The notes under the pieces were generated by a model. The model was given only the letters and a program-made list of their open reading frames with translations, was not told where the DNA came from and did not search any database. This document shows positions 37,694-45,589 of a stretch of DNA of 64,000 nt, one piece after another; position 1 is the stretch's first letter; every line of letters starts with the position of its first letter. Source of the DNA: Hyphomicrobiales bacterium (GTDB lineage: Bacteria; Pseudomonadota; Alphaproteobacteria; Rhizobiales; Rhizobiaceae); contig JAJFHT010000205.1 in the NCBI GenBank assembly GCA_021775495.1, forward strand, positions 1-64,000. Direction: 5' to 3'. Position numbers and translations under genes: made by a program.

Positions 37694-38344
37694 CTAGCCG
37701 GCAAACATTGGCGTATGATTGGAAAAGGGCTTTGCTTGCTCAACCGCATCCAAGATCAATCTCGCAACTTCTCCTTTGGTGATTTTTGAAGTTAGTCCAT
37801 AGAACGGAACAGTTTTGGCTGTATTGGTTGGGCCTCCATCCTTGAGAGTAGTCGGGCGAATGGCTAACCAATCCAGCTCACTATTCGCATAGATTTCTTC
37901 CATCGCCATCAAGTCTGCATGAGATATGGATATGTTTCTACGGGTGAATAAAAACCTTAACAGCCAATGAGTTTGTGCAAAACTGTCAGCAACTCCTCCG
38001 GAGCTAATAGAAATAACCCGTTGAACATCACAAGTTGGCATGGCATTACACAGTCTCTTGGCTGTGGATGACATTAAGTCTGGCGGAGAACGATGGGTGA
38101 AGAAAGGATTGCCAGATTTACTGAGGCTCATACCCAGGCAGGTAATGACGGCCTGGTGGCCTGGCAAAATTCGTTCGAGAATCCCATCACTCAGGATTTC
38201 TTCGCCAATCAATGAGACTCCATCTGGGGCGAAATATGATGAAGCAGGACGAACCAATGCGGTGACTTCATGGCCCCGTTGTTGAGCCAGTTTAACTACT
38301 CATTGGCCACAACCACCAGACGCTCCAAGAACTAATATTTTCAT
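37694..38344 (-). pseudogene. NAD(P)-binding oxidoreductase (NmrA/SDR-like) with in-frame stop
   Basis: From ATG 38344 the frame reads MKILVLGASGGCGQ, then a TGA at 38302-38300, then continues VVKLAQQRGHEVTALVRPASS and on to a stop at 37694 (about 215 codons). The GxxGxxG nucleotide site is thus split from the rest. The simplest reading is a single base change of TGG (Trp) to TGA. The remainder (AVITCLGMSLS, DVQRVISISSGGVADSF, LDWLAIRPTTLKDG) is a normal NAD(P)H-binding family protein. GC content is clearly below that of the cob genes. It is the last gene of the decayed MarR-linked operon. A TTG restart at 38257 would lack the cofactor site. Confidence 0.82.
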
Positions 38345-38439
38345 TGCCTAGTGTTCTTTCTCCTGGTCTAGATTTCCTGACGGCCCTACCAACGGATTGA
38401 TCAAGAGACGATGTTATCGGTCCTGTTATTCGGACGTCC

Positions 38440-38869
38440 CTAATTGGCTATCGCAAGCACACCGAAGACAGAGGCGAGCATGGCAAGGGAAAAAGAATCC
38501 ATTGGTTCAGCTTGTCGGTAACTTTGCCAATTTCAACGCTGCCATTTGCAAAAGCTGTAGTGGCAGGAAGATAGTAAACTGCCGTAATGACTGCGACGGT
38601 CGCAATGCACAGTGTGCTGAGAGCCAAAAGCCTAAAGTCGGGAGATTTCCAACTTGTCCATAGTGACCCAACCACACCGATTGTCGCCGGAGGGACAATC
38701 AACGTAATCACAGTCTGAGAAACTGATCATTGGTGGCGAACCAATCCAGAAATTCCTGGGGCGGCAGACTTTGCCAATAGCCGCCCAAAGTGACGCCAAT
38801 GCAAAGCATGACGCCTGAAAAACCAGCGGTTCCACAGATTGCAAGAATGTTGAAAAAGGTCTTGGTCAT
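38440..38869 (-). pseudogene. DUF1772-like membrane protein with two frameshifts
   Basis: ATG 38869 overlaps the cytochrome b561 stop (ATGA). The first frame gives MTKTFFNILAICGTAGFSG to about LDWFATNDQF and then stops. The family-like continuation (TVITLIVPPATIGVVGSLW onward) is in another frame from about 38711, so a shift lies near 38715-38730. A second shift near the T run at 38487-38495 restores a hydrophobic C-terminus ending LASVFGVLAIAN at 38440. DUF1772/anthrone-oxygenase-like proteins have four membrane helices, and all four can be traced across the shifts. Low GC. Confidence 0.72.
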
Positions 38870-39417
38870 GACCGCTCTCGTTGGGTTTTTTGCCTGAACC
38901 ACATGCGCCAGATAAGGCCGTCTTTCTTGATGAAGTGGTGATAAAGGGCCGCGCCGATGTGAAGGGCGAGCAACGCAATCATGACACGCGCACCGATGCC
39001 GTGAGGAACACGAGGAAGATAGTCCCAGAAATCAGGTAGAGGCGCATCCGATCCTGCGAACAGAATGCTGCCCGCGCCCGATAGGATCATCATGCCGATC
39101 CCGCTCGCAGCCATTCCGAAGATCACAACATAGAACAGGATATGAACAGCCTTCGCGCTCATAGTCTGCCAGGCTGGATCACCAGTCGGGTGGCTTGGTT
39201 TGCTGTCGGCAAAGACCCACCAAGCGACACGTACCAATGTCAGCAACAGGATAGTAATGCCTAGGGGAACATGCACCGACAGAACCGAGGCTTTGGCCGC
39301 GCTATCCACGAACGAGCTTGCGCGGAACCCTGATCCCAGCAAAGCGAGGATAAGAATAGCGCTTAGCCAGTGAATAGTGACGGCTACTGTTCCGTATCCG
39401 GTAGCTGTGCTTTTCAC
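38866..39417 (-). CDS. Cytochrome b561 family protein
   Basis: A protein of 183 residues from GTG 39417, chosen for the AAGGGGCAGG site just before it; a longer ATG frame at 39456 runs into the IS element. Four membrane helices with heme-ligand-type histidines (AVTIHWLSAILIL, LSVHVPLGITILL, MIALLALHIGAALYHH) mark a di-heme b561 protein that moves electrons from quinol, for example to superoxide. The IS5 copy has inserted immediately upstream of its ribosome site, so it is now cut off from the operon promoter unless the IS supplies one. It overlaps the DUF1772 pseudogene by 4 nt. Confidence 0.82.
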   Translation of the reverse strand: MKSTATGYGTVAVTIHWLSAILILALLGSGFRASSFVDSAAKASVLSVHVPLGITILLLTLVRVAWWVFADSKPSHPTGDPAWQTMSAKAVHILFYVVIFGMAASGIGMMILSGAGSILFAGSDAPLPDFWDYLPRVPHGIGARVMIALLALHIGAALYHHFIKKDGLIWRMWFRQKTQRERS

Positions 39418-39432
39418 GATCCTGCCCCTTAG

Positions 39433-40362
39433 TGTCTGAATCAGAAAGAGCGTCATGATTTCATGCTCTTGCGAGGCGGCGGGTTAGCATTCGGATTTGA
39501 GCGATGTAGACCCAGGCCTCGGCGGAAGCGACGGTGCGTTCGAAGTCCTTTGCCAGCCTTCGGCATCGTCCCAGCCATGCGAAGGTTCGCTCGACGACCC
39601 AACGGCGTGGCAGGACCTCGAAGCCCCTGGCGCTATCCGATCGCTTGACGATTTCCAGCGTGAACTTGCCGACCTTTTGCAGGGCGTGCCGCAGTTTCGG
39701 TCCACCATAGCCGCCATCAGCGAAGACATGACGCAGCCATGGCCAGCGTTTGAGGATTGATCTCAGGACGGCTGGCGCGCCGTCGCGGTCCTGAATATCG
39801 GCGGGGTGAACGACCACGCCGACCAGCAGGCCCAACGTGTCGACGACAATGTGGCGCTTGCGACCCATGATCTTCTTGCCGGCATCGAAGCCCCGTATTC
39901 CGCCGCTTTCGGTGGTCTTGACCGACTGGCTGTCGATCACGCCGGCCGTGGGGCTTGCCTGCCGGCCTTCCCGTTCGCGCGCCGCCATGACAAGCTCATT
40001 GTTGATGGTGCGCAGCAGACCATCGTCACGCCAGCGCCAGAAGTATTTCTGCACCGTCGAGAACGGCGGAAAGTCCTTCGGCAACATCCGCCACGCGCCG
40101 CCCGACGAGGCCAGATACAGAAGCGCGTTCACGACTTCGCGCAAATCTGTCTTGCGCGGCCGGCCGATGCGGTTCGGCAACGGCATCAGCGGCGCAACAA
40201 GCGCCCACTCAGCATCCGTGAGGTCGCTTGCATAGCGCGGGCAACGTCGTTCATAGTGCGGGCGGGTGATTTCGGTCCAAGGCATCGTGATCTCCGTCGA
40301 ATCTCAGCAATCCGATAGAATCACAACCCGCTGAAATCACTCGCCTCTTTTTGGAACAGACA
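39433..40362. mobile_element. IS5-family insertion sequence, apparently intact
   Basis: About 930 bp with imperfect terminal inverted repeats of about 20 bp (starting TGTCTG at the left and ending CAGACA at the right, with AAAGAG further in on both sides). CTTAG flanks both ends (39428-39432 and 40363-40367), so a duplicated target of up to 5 nt lies there; the exact edge is ambiguous by 1-2 nt. It holds one complete transposase gene. Insertion falls at the stop codon of the monooxygenase gene and just before the ribosome site of the b561 gene. Confidence 0.82.
39461..40285 (-). CDS. IS5-family transposase
   Basis: A protein of 274 residues in a single frame. The N-terminal domain reads DLTDAEWALVAPLMPLPN and the DDE catalytic core is visible: Asp in GVIDSQSVKTTESGG, Asp in HVFADGGYGGPKL, and Glu in RRWVVERTFAWLGRCRRL. 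It fills almost the whole element. No frameshift is needed, so the copy may still be active. Confidence 0.93.
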   Translation of the reverse strand: MPWTEITRPHYERRCPRYASDLTDAEWALVAPLMPLPNRIGRPRKTDLREVVNALLYLASSGGAWRMLPKDFPPFSTVQKYFWRWRDDGLLRTINNELVMAAREREGRQASPTAGVIDSQSVKTTESGGIRGFDAGKKIMGRKRHIVVDTLGLLVGVVVHPADIQDRDGAPAVLRSILKRWPWLRHVFADGGYGGPKLRHALQKVGKFTLEIVKRSDSARGFEVLPRRWVVERTFAWLGRCRRLAKDFERTVASAEAWVYIAQIRMLTRRLARA

Positions 40363-40363
40363 C

Positions 40364-40690
40364 TTAGTCTCTTGCGACAATCGTGTAGAGGCCGGGCGTG
40401 AAGGAAAGCCCCTCGATCTGTGGAGCGGCGCCTCCTGCATGCATTGCAGCGCTCGCCGCCTTAAACGTTTCAACACTTTCCCAGATCGCGATGTTGATCA
40501 ATGCAAACCTGGCATCCGGCGCGATAGACTGGTGAAGCGCAGTGGAAACGTAGCCCGGCTGCGTTTGCAGAAAATCGCGGCCTTTGGCCCACGCGTCGAT
40601 GGCCTCTTCGAGCGCACCCTTAGGTACTTCAAATACGTTGATAAGAGTGACTTCGGTTGTGGAGTTAACTGCATCGTTCATTTCAGCCAT
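40364..40690 (-). CDS. Antibiotic biosynthesis monooxygenase (ABM) domain protein
   Basis: A protein of 108 residues from ATG 40690 (AAGGATC before it). The ABM-type ferredoxin-like fold is indicated by VTLINVFEVPKGALEEAIDAW, QPGYVSTALHQS and FALINIAIWESVETFKAA. These small dimeric proteins are often quinol or heme-like substrate oxygenases; the substrate here is unknown. Its TAA stop lies in the 5-nt sequence shared by both IS ends. It follows the EF-hand gene by 5 nt. Confidence 0.82.
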   Translation of the reverse strand: MAEMNDAVNSTTEVTLINVFEVPKGALEEAIDAWAKGRDFLQTQPGYVSTALHQSIAPDARFALINIAIWESVETFKAASAAMHAGGAAPQIEGLSFTPGLYTIVARD

Positions 40691-40695
40691 GATCC

Positions 40696-41130
40696 TTAGG
40701 TTCGATTTAAATGCCTCGAAATTGAGAGGCATGTTGCTGTGATTAGCGCGGTGTAAAAATCCCTTGATTGCGAGAGGGTCTGTTCTTCTTTGTCGAGAAC
40801 CCCATCGTGGTTGGTGTCCCATGCGTCGAAAACACGTTGACGCGCTTGCCGGTACAGATCAGCAACACCACGCGTCTCAGCAAGATGGTTCCAGCCCATG
40901 TCCCACTCCAGATGTTCCTCGGCGGTAACGACTCCATCGTCGTCGTAGTCTTGGGAGATCATTACATCCTGCCGAAAAAGATCGACTTCCCGCAGTGAAA
41001 GCACCCCATTCCTGTTCAGGTCCACCGATTGGAAGACGGTGCGGTTAAGCTCTTCCAGTTCACGATCAAGGGCGAACGCAGGCGCGGTCAGCAGACAAAG
41101 AGCGACGCAGGTCAGTCCGATGTTTTTCAT
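40696..41130 (-). CDS. Exported EF-hand calcium-binding protein
   Basis: A protein of 144 residues with a signal peptide (MKNIGLTCVALCLLTAPAFA). At least three EF-hand loops are seen: DLNRNGVLSLRE, DYDDDGVVTAEE and DTNHDGVLDKEE, each with the usual D-x-[DN]-x-[DN]-G pattern. It is the first gene after the divergent promoter, so it should be the best-expressed member of the operon. Its role beside a b561 protein and an ABM oxygenase is unknown. Confidence 0.85.
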   Translation of the reverse strand: MKNIGLTCVALCLLTAPAFALDRELEELNRTVFQSVDLNRNGVLSLREVDLFRQDVMISQDYDDDGVVTAEEHLEWDMGWNHLAETRGVADLYRQARQRVFDAWDTNHDGVLDKEEQTLSQSRDFYTALITATCLSISRHLNRT

Positions 41131-41155
41131 TGTCGATCATTCCTCATGGTTCAAT

Positions 41156-41197
41156 TTGCATAGTTTGCTATTTAACAGTACATAGCGTGCAATGCAA
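41156..41197. promoter_or_regulatory. Divergent overlapping promoters with MarR-type palindrome
   Basis: Plus strand: TTGCAT (41156-41161), 17-nt spacer, TACATA (41179-41184), driving marR. Minus strand: TTGCAT (41197-41192), 17-nt spacer, TAAATA (41174-41169), driving the EF-hand operon. The palindrome ATAGTTTGCTAT (41160-41171) lies over the plus spacer and minus -10. A MarR dimer bound here would block both promoters. Promoter hexamers are seen directly; occupancy by MarR is inferred. Confidence 0.6.
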
Positions 41198-41211
41198 TGC
41201 TAAACAAGAGC

Positions 41212-41646
41212 ATGGATTTTGATCGTATGAACTCCGCTGGTTATCTGGTGAACAACTTAGCCCGTCTGTTCTGGGCAGGCTTGCGACACCGGATCGAGCC
41301 TTTGGGCATTGTTCCGGGGCAATTCGCCGCGCTTCTGGAACTCTGGATAAATGATGGGCAAACGCAAAAGGAACTTGTTAAGAAGTTGGACATCGAACAG
41401 GCAACGCTCGCAAACACGCTTGCGCGGATGGAGCGAGACGGCCTGATAACAAGGAAGGAACATCCAACGGATGGCCGCGCGCGGATCATCAGATTGACGG
41501 AAAAAGCTTGGGCCATCCGCGAGGATGCTTACAAAGCTGCAAATGCGACGAACGAGAAAGCACTGTCGACCTTGTCGGGCGAAGAACGAGAGCAGTTCAT
41601 CAGTATCATGCGCAAGGTCATCGATGAGATGCGCGGCAACGATTGA
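41212..41646 (+). CDS. MarR-family transcriptional regulator
   Basis: A protein of 144 residues from ATG 41212 (AAGAG upstream); an ATG at 41197 lies on the putative transcription start. The winged helix is QTQKELVKKLDIEQATLANTLARMERDGLITRK with wing HPTDGRARIIRLT. It is divergent from the EF-hand/ABM/b561 operon and probably controls it and itself through the shared palindrome. The inducing ligand is unknown; quinone or phenolic compounds would suit the operon. Confidence 0.88.
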   Translation: MDFDRMNSAGYLVNNLARLFWAGLRHRIEPLGIVPGQFAALLELWINDGQTQKELVKKLDIEQATLANTLARMERDGLITRKEHPTDGRARIIRLTEKAWAIREDAYKAANATNEKALSTLSGEEREQFISIMRKVIDEMRGND

Positions 41647-41748
41647 GGCGAAAAAAAATCGCGCCGTATGGTGGCTGGCAAAAAAGTACGAGAGCTTTGA
41701 CCGGGCTAATAATCTGCGAACAAAAACCCGTAGGTTTTGTCTGGCTCT

Positions 41749-42105
41749 CGTCCAATCCGACTATTCCTAGCAGCGGGGAACGTCAGCGACTACATCGGTG
41801 CACGGGCACTTTTGGCGTCGCTACCCGCTGCGGAATGGATGCTCGCGGATCGCGGATCGTGGATATGATGCTTGTTGGTTCCGCGAAGGATTGAAAGAAA
41901 GAAACATTGAACCTTGCATCCCATCGCGCCGGAACCGCAAAAACATCACCCCACATGACACCAAGATTTGTCGAGGCCGTTGAAGGATTGAGAACATGTT
42001 CGGACGGCTGAAAAACTGGCGCAGGGGCGCGACCCGCTATGGCAGATGCCAACAATATTCCTTTCTGCCACCGCCCCCGCTGCAACGGTATTGTTTTGGT
42101 CATGA
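41749..42105 (+). pseudogene. Remnant of a second IS5-type transposase (3' part)
   Basis: Joining three frames gives the C-terminal half of a transposase unlike the intact one nearby: PIRLFLAAGNVSDYIGARAL, then LADRGYDACWFREGLKER, CIPSRRNRKN, then after an in-frame TGA RIENMFGRLKNWRRGATRY, then IFLSATAPAATVLFWS. The first shift is explained by a tandem copy of 8 nt (GCGGATCG) near 41850. At least two frameshifts and one stop are needed. It fills the gap between marR and the two-component genes. No end repeats were recognised. Confidence 0.75.
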
Positions 42106-42114
42106 GACCAGTGC

Positions 42115-42789
42115 CTAGTCGGAATCCTCGATAAGTTGGCGGTTGCGGATTGCGAATTGCAGCAGGCTGTTGGACCCGCGCAATTCCAGTTTCTCGCAAA
42201 TATTGCGGCGATGGGTCTGCACCGTACGTACACTGATACCCAATACTTCGGAGATTTCCCGGCTGGTTTTGGATTGTGCCACCGACTTCAGCACATTCAT
42301 CTCAGCCCGCGAAAGACCGGGTAACATCTGTTTTGGAATGTCTTCAGCAGCCGGAGCGAGCGATGTCGGCTCGGCGCGTCCGGCCGAACTGCTCATATAG
42401 AATTCCGCTGATTGGCCAAGTGCGGCGATCAGCTCAGATCCGGCGTCTTCCTTCGAGACGAACGCTCTTGCGCCAGCGTCTCTTGCTTCGGCCACGAACT
42501 CCTTGCCTGAATACATCGTCAGGATGATGGTCGTCGTGGCGGGAAGATGTTTGCCGGCCCAGCGCGCCACGTCGAAACCGTCCATTGGCGGCATGGACAG
42601 ATCGACGACCAGAATGTCCGGCCGCAGCAACTCAGCCTGGGCAATGCATGTTTCCCCATCAGAGACTTCCCCGATGACTTCGTAACCATCCTGCTCTTCA
42701 ATCAGCGCCCGAATGCCGGCGCGGAAGATCGGGTGATTGTCCGCCAGTAGAACTGTCTTTGCAGATTGAACCAGTTCCCTTGCCCCCAC
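42115..42789 (-). CDS. NarL/FixJ-type response regulator
   Basis: A protein of about 224 residues from GTG 42789. The receiver domain has phospho-Asp 63 (ILVVDLSMPPMDG), Thr/Ser and Lys switch residues (IILTMYSG, AFVSKED), and the C-terminal LuxR-type HTH reads LSRAEMNVLKSVAQSKTSREISEVLG with VRTVQTHRRNICEKLEL. Its partner kinase is encoded just upstream on the same strand and the genes overlap by 92 nt. No later Met, Val or Leu start would keep the receiver intact, so the overlap seems real. The targets are unknown. Confidence 0.87.
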   Translation of the reverse strand: MGARELVQSAKTVLLADNHPIFRAGIRALIEEQDGYEVIGEVSDGETCIAQAELLRPDILVVDLSMPPMDGFDVARWAGKHLPATTTIILTMYSGKEFVAEARDAGARAFVSKEDAGSELIAALGQSAEFYMSSSAGRAEPTSLAPAAEDIPKQMLPGLSRAEMNVLKSVAQSKTSREISEVLGISVRTVQTHRRNICEKLELRGSNSLLQFAIRNRQLIEDSD

Positions 42790-44698
42790 CCGTCAGCGGG
42801 AAAGTCAGCCTGATCGTTGTGCCGCCTGTTCCGGATTCGATGTTCCAGTCGGCGTTCAACATTGCTGCGCGCTGCCCGGTAAAGCTCAAACCCAATCCGC
42901 TTCCGGTACCACTGGCAGCAGCTGGCATTCCCTGCCCATTGTCCACGACGGTGAGAATGGCCATTTCACCCTGCTTTTTCAAGCTGGTATGCACGATGGA
43001 AGCGCTGGAATGCTTGTTAATATTAATGAGCAATTCCTGGATTATCCGATAAAGGTGCAGTTTCTGCTCGGGAGAAAAGACATCTTCCGGCGCATTCATT
43101 TCAAATGGATCGGCAGCAATTCCAGCGGCCCGAAGGTGATCTAACTGGCCTTCAATCGCTTTTTTGAGGCCGAGATGATCGAGTGCCCCAGTGTGCAGAT
43201 CATGCGAGATTCGCCTGATTTCTCCAACCAGCACACCGGACATTTCCGAAATTTCGTCAAGCTCATCACTTATCCGTGTAGGGAGCTTGGTATGGCCTGA
43301 AATGTGTGCCAACCGGGAGGCGACCGCAAGAAGTCCGTGCCCTGCAGTTTCATGCAGGTCCACTGCGATTCGAGTGCGCTCGTCGTCAACCGCTTTGAGC
43401 AGGTTCTCACGGGAACGGACATTGGTTCGATCGAGTGCTGCGTGTGCGGTCTCACGCTCCTGTTCGTTCAGTCGAATGCGATAGGCTAGGGCAAACGAAA
43501 ACAGCAGCGCTTCAAGAGTGAGCGTGATTTCAAGTATATGATGATCGAGGTCGCTGAAATCGACACCATAGATTTTCTGAAGTGCCACAATCGCAATGCC
43601 CGGCACAACAGCAATCAAAAGCGGTACCAGAAGAACCTTGGCGCGTGTGCGACCCTGCCAGGCATAGATGCCGCATCTCACGGCCATAAGCAGCATCACA
43701 GCGATGCCAAGCAGCAGAATCACAGGCTGGATTATCCAGTACGGCGCGAAAATCAGCGACAGCAATGCCAGAACAGACAGCACAGGCAAGACGAAGAATA
43801 TGCCCTGGTGCCAAAATCCGGTTTCATTTCGCTCGCGCACGAACAGATAGAAGAAAATGCTGCCGAAGATCACCGGGCCGGAGAGCGAAATCGGCAGCAG
43901 CAGATTTGAAAGCCAGGGAAAATCGCCCCAAAGATAGGCGGCGCCAATTCCAGACAAATAGAGATCGAGCAGCAGCAGACTGGAAATGGTCAGGCAGTTG
44001 AACAGGAAAGTTGCGTCGCGAGTGATTGCGGACAAGACGAGATTGTAGAGGATGATGATCAGGATGCCGCCGATCAGGAATGCGCGAAGCGTATCCATCC
44101 GGCCTTCCAGCATCGAAAAATACTTCTCCGCCATTCCGTTGAAGCGCAGGACGATCTGAGTCGGTTGGACAATTTGCATGTATAGGTCGGCGCCGGTGTC
44201 TGCCTCGGTAAGCGGAAAGGCCAGACGAGCAGAAACCAATTCACGGCTTGAAACCGGAACGGTGTCGCCGAGGCGGCTGATGCGGACAGACCCGGTGACC
44301 GGATTTCGCACATGAAGCACTGCTTCATCGACCATCGCAGTCAGAACCAGAATTGAAGGCCGGGCCGGTTCGGAGAATTTGATCCAGTGGGCATCGCCGC
44401 CGTAGCCGGTATCCAGGGACGTTCGTAGCGCTCCGTCATCTTGCTGAGTGCCCGTACAACATATGTCAGCAAAAACCGCTTTGGGGTCTGGTACCCGCAG
44501 GACATGAAATGACAGACGCTCCGGTTCGTCACCTGCGGCCGGACGATCTTCAGCCGTTATCGCAGCAGAGCCAGATGCTGATATCAGGACAAATACCGCA
44601 AGGATCGCGGTTGCTATCCGGCGGGTGATTTCCAAATGGTGTCCAATCCAACCTTCATTCATTGCGAAAAGATACCGCAACGGTCGTTGGCGCAACAT
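42698..44698 (-). CDS. Membrane sensor histidine kinase (7TMR-DISM type, HisKA_3)
   Basis: About 666 residues. A signal or first helix (IATAILAVFVLISASGSA) leads to a periplasmic sensory domain of about 160 residues of the 7TMR-DISM extracellular type, then seven hydrophobic segments (about 203-410), a coiled coil, the HisKA_3 domain with His449 (RTRIAVDLHETAGHG), and an ATPase domain (IIQELLININKHSS, DNGQGMP, GSGLGLSFTG). The last 30 residues after TFPLTGG come from reading into the response regulator gene in another frame and are unlike kinase sequence. A start at ATG 44662 is also possible. Confidence 0.85.
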   Translation of the reverse strand: MLRQRPLRYLFAMNEGWIGHHLEITRRIATAILAVFVLISASGSAAITAEDRPAAGDEPERLSFHVLRVPDPKAVFADICCTGTQQDDGALRTSLDTGYGGDAHWIKFSEPARPSILVLTAMVDEAVLHVRNPVTGSVRISRLGDTVPVSSRELVSARLAFPLTEADTGADLYMQIVQPTQIVLRFNGMAEKYFSMLEGRMDTLRAFLIGGILIIILYNLVLSAITRDATFLFNCLTISSLLLLDLYLSGIGAAYLWGDFPWLSNLLLPISLSGPVIFGSIFFYLFVRERNETGFWHQGIFFVLPVLSVLALLSLIFAPYWIIQPVILLLGIAVMLLMAVRCGIYAWQGRTRAKVLLVPLLIAVVPGIAIVALQKIYGVDFSDLDHHILEITLTLEALLFSFALAYRIRLNEQERETAHAALDRTNVRSRENLLKAVDDERTRIAVDLHETAGHGLLAVASRLAHISGHTKLPTRISDELDEISEMSGVLVGEIRRISHDLHTGALDHLGLKKAIEGQLDHLRAAGIAADPFEMNAPEDVFSPEQKLHLYRIIQELLININKHSSASIVHTSLKKQGEMAILTVVDNGQGMPAAASGTGSGLGLSFTGQRAAMLNADWNIESGTGGTTIRLTFPLTGGGKGTGSICKDSSTGGQSPDLPRRHSGAD

Positions 44699-44749
44699 AG
44701 GCAGGACTGAGTAGTTTTCTACGCACCCTTGCTGATTTTCACAGGACCT

Positions 44750-45283
44750 CTAATCTTCACGAAATGCGCGCTGAACCTGATCCGACAAGGGTTTTAGGAG
44801 ATAGCTCATCGCTATGCGTGATCCTGTTTCGAAAAAGACCTCGGCCGGCATGCCGGGGATCAGCGTTTTTCCTGCAAGATTGTCGATTTCGCCTTCGTTG
44901 AGGGCTGCACGAACGAGGTAGTGAGGCACGCCGGTCTTTTCGTCTATGGCAAGGTCGGCGGAAACTCTGATGATTTTTGCCCGAAACTCGGGTGTTTCCC
45001 GCTGGTTGAATGCTGGCAGGCGCACCGTCGCAGGCTGACCGAGTCTGATCTGGTCGATATCTGTCGGTGAAATGCGTGCCTCGACAACCAGCGCGTCAAG
45101 ATTTGGCACGATCTGCATCAGCTCGCTGCCGGGTTCAATGACACCGCCAATCGTATGCAGGGCCAGCTTGTGCACAAATCCCTGCTGTGGCGCCCGGACC
45201 TCAATGCGTTTCGATTGATCCTCGGCTGCGACCCGGTGTTCGCGCAATTCATCGGTCCCAGTCTTCAACTGAGATTCTCGAAT
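44750..45283 (-). pseudogene. C-terminal remnant of an HlyD-type secretion adaptor
   Basis: About 175 codons corresponding to the C-terminal third of a type I secretion membrane-fusion protein: end of the coiled coil (ELREHRVAAEDQSKRIEVRA), the lipoyl-like half motif (APQQGFVHKLALHTIGGVI), then the beta-barrel and FFETGSRIAMSYLLKPLSDQ at the end. A full-length protein has about 430 residues. The frame is closed by a TGA just upstream of 45283, and nothing upstream resembles the missing part or the ABC partner. It has no good start codon or ribosome site. Confidence 0.75.
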
Positions 45284-45589
45284 TCAAATTCCCGCTTATG
45301 GGGAATTTACGGTCCGTGACACCTGCGACCTATCGGCAGCCATGCGCAGAAAACTACGCAATGGTGCGTATTTACCCGGTCACGGTGACGCGTAGTCTGT
45401 TGCCATGAGCAAAACCCCCAGTCAGCCCTGCGGATCAGCCTAATGGCGGTGGGACGGCCAGCAAGTGAGGGCGTTGGTACAGATGTACTACGACAGCGAG
45501 ACATTCAGCCGGGAAATCAGTTGTAGGTTAACGCGCCGCTTTGAGTGGATCTGGGACTCAGACCGGTATGATCGAAACGGGCTGAGCCA
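45284..45589. other. Intergenic region with perfect TACGCA/TGCGTA palindrome
   Basis: Just over 300 nt with no gene. The palindrome TACGCA-ATGG-TGCGTA (45355-45370) is a plausible binding site for a LuxR/NarL-type dimer, with such regulators encoded on both sides. The right end carries the promoter of the downstream LuxR-type gene, but no clear hexamers were seen. Confidence 0.4.

Noticed and set aside
41647-42114. Independent small genes in the gap between marR and the response regulator
   Set aside because: The short frames there are pieces of one broken transposase.
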